Shown: positions 63,099 to 64,000 of the stretch, piece after piece
Layout of the letters: each line of letters begins with the position of its first letter
How positions within the stretch are numbered: position 1 is the stretch's first letter
Assembly: GCA_020435335.1 (NCBI GenBank)
Contig: JAGQZT010000027.1
Span: 1 to 64,000 of the forward strand
From: Flavobacteriales bacterium
Lineage (GTDB): Bacteria > Bacteroidota > Bacteroidia > Flavobacteriales_E > Vicingaceae
Length of the DNA: 64,000 nucleotides
Direction: 5' to 3'
Notes under the pieces: generated by a model
Told to the model about the DNA's origin: nothing
The model's input: the letters and a program-made list of their open reading frames with translations, nothing else
The model's database searches: none
Translations under genes and position numbers: made by a program

Positions 63099-64000
63099 TT
63101 GAAAAACAGCATCGCCATATCAGCATTCTGCATCCTCCTGTCAACCAGTTTATTGGGACAGAAATCCACCATATACACACACGACAATGCCACCTACAAC
63201 TCGGCGCTGGAGCTGTACGACAAGGAAAAATTCAGTGCCGCTCAGGAACAGTTTGCTCAGGTATTAAAGGCCATTGAGGACAAAAAATCGGAGGTTACCG
63301 TCAATGCCATGTACTACCACGCCCTCTGCGGACTCGAACTTTTTAATACCGATGCCGAGAATTTATTGGTGGAATTCATCTACGCTTATCCGGAAAGCCC
63401 TAAAGTAAAACTCGCTTATTTCCACCTCGGAAGATATAAATTCCGGGCAAAGAAATACGATGAAGCGCTTGCCTGGTTTGCCAAAATCGACCCCTACGAC
63501 CTCAGCGAAGAAGAACTGGCTGAATACCATTTCAAGAAAGGCTACAGCTACTTCATGGAAGAAAAATACGATGAGGCTTCCAAGTCGCTCTTCGAAATTA
63601 AAGACTCTGACAATCAGTATACTTCGGCCGCCAGGTATTACTACGCCCACATCGCCTACCTGCAAAAAAAATACGAACCTTCATTGCAAAGCTTCTTATC
63701 GTTGAGCAACGATGAAAAATTCGGACCGATCGTTCCCTATTACATCACGCAGATTTACTACCTGCAGGAGAAATACGACGAAGTGATCAGCTATGCTCCT
63801 GCTTTGCTCGATAGTGCTATAGCCAAACGCGCAGCCGAAATTTCCCTCATCCTGGGTGACGCCTATTACCGGACTAAAAAGTACAAGGAAGCCATTCCTT
63901 ACCTGGAACGTTTTCACAAAGAGAAAGCCTACCTGGCTACACGCCACGATAATTATCAGTTGGGGTATGCTTACTTTAAAGACGAACAACATCAACCGGC
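63099..64000 (+). CDS. Exported TPR protein (3' end outside window)
   Basis: The frame runs open from a TTG at 63099 to the end of the window, about 300 residues. The TTG gives a clear signal peptide (KNSIAISAFCILLSTSLLG, then Q). The mature part is made of TPR-type helix pairs: ALELYDKEKFSAAQEQFAQVL, LAYFHLGRYKFRAKKYDEALAWF, HFKKGYSYFMEEKYDEASKSL, RYYYAHIAYLQKKYEPSLQSFL, YYITQIYYLQEKYDEVI and LGDAYYRTKKYKEAIPYLE. It is probably a periplasmic or surface scaffold. A 61-residue frame beginning at 63092 overlaps its start in another frame and is not a gene. Confidence 0.85.
   Translation, partial: MKNSIAISAFCILLSTSLLGQKSTIYTHDNATYNSALELYDKEKFSAAQEQFAQVLKAIEDKKSEVTVNAMYYHALCGLELFNTDAENLLVEFIYAYPESPKVKLAYFHLGRYKFRAKKYDEALAWFAKIDPYDLSEEELAEYHFKKGYSYFMEEKYDEASKSLFEIKDSDNQYTSAARYYYAHIAYLQKKYEPSLQSFLSLSNDEKFGPIVPYYITQIYYLQEKYDEVISYAPALLDSAIAKRAAEISLILGDAYYRTKKYKEAIPYLERFHKEKAYLATRHDNYQLGYAYFKDEQHQP

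Noticed and set aside
63092-63277. 61-residue plus-strand frame at the TPR gene start
   Set aside because: The overlapping frame from 63099 has a signal peptide and TPR repeats and stays open to the window end.

Overview
The window is a chromosomal segment of a Bacteroidota bacterium, most likely a member of the Flavobacteriales. The evidence is a type IX secretion (T9SS) substrate with a gliding-motility-type C-terminal domain beside a PorP/SprF protein, many perfect TAnnTTTG promoter -7 elements with no obvious Shine-Dalgarno sites, an atpD-atpC pair without the other ATP synthase genes, and lipoproteins and outer-membrane barrels typical of that phylum. I cannot name the species. Gene density is high, several convergent neighbours overlap at their stop codons, and I see no transposase, integrase, phage gene or CRISPR array. 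Most of the window is core genome.

Layout: 2-2886 holds the end of a repeat-rich T9SS adhesin and a PorP/SprF protein fused to an OmpA domain. 2934-6145 (minus) holds cysN-cysD (sulfate activation) and a DUF6089 barrel. 6248-11113 (plus) holds a nitronate monooxygenase-like enzyme, a CsgG/LpoB-like envelope protein and a catalytic plus non-catalytic M16 peptidase pair. 11110-18728 (minus) is a fatty-acid beta-oxidation cluster, marR-fadN-fadA-GNAT-fadE, followed by siaC (DUF1987) and a barrel protein. 18781-24361 holds a possible NlpC/P60-like hydrolase, a YARHG lipoprotein, an NtrC-type regulator without a DNA-binding domain, and a NatAB-type ABC exporter.

24475-35315 (minus) is housekeeping: gltA, a possible small RNA, eno, clpP, tig, tRNA-Leu(UAG), PIN-PhoH and purL. 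35502-38005 (plus) is the most notable signalling locus: an ECF sigma factor, a protein with a cytoplasmic N-terminus, one inner-membrane helix and a C-terminal outer-membrane barrel (the arrangement of dual-membrane-spanning anti-sigma factors), and a small exported protein. 38071-39935 (minus) is atpD-atpC. 40104-43303 (plus) holds ribF, a leucine-rich-repeat protein, an unknown envelope protein and a UbiA-like membrane protein. 43281-46809 holds divergent hemJ/hemH, a YdcF protein, a small AT-rich membrane gene and rsmG. 46875-48616 (minus) holds a second ECF sigma factor and a glycosyltransferase. 48745-51092 (plus) holds tgt and an LptF/LptG-type permease. 51174-57487 holds a small membrane protein and a complete RND efflux operon. 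57525-60509 holds a small anchored protein and a TonB-dependent receptor. 60601-64000 holds a GltB-like FMN enzyme, ftsE (minus) and the start of a TPR protein that leaves the window.

Leads worth testing: the sigma/anti-sigma/barrel locus with its 20-bp palindrome; two matching operators around the marR promoter; a possible ~90-nt RNA between eno and gltA; perfect -7 elements only 4-5 nt before start codons, which suggests leaderless mRNAs; a Tgt without its zinc cysteines; and a divergent NlpC-like protein. None is proven by sequence alone, and the sigma/dual-membrane arrangement has a described relative in Bacteroides.
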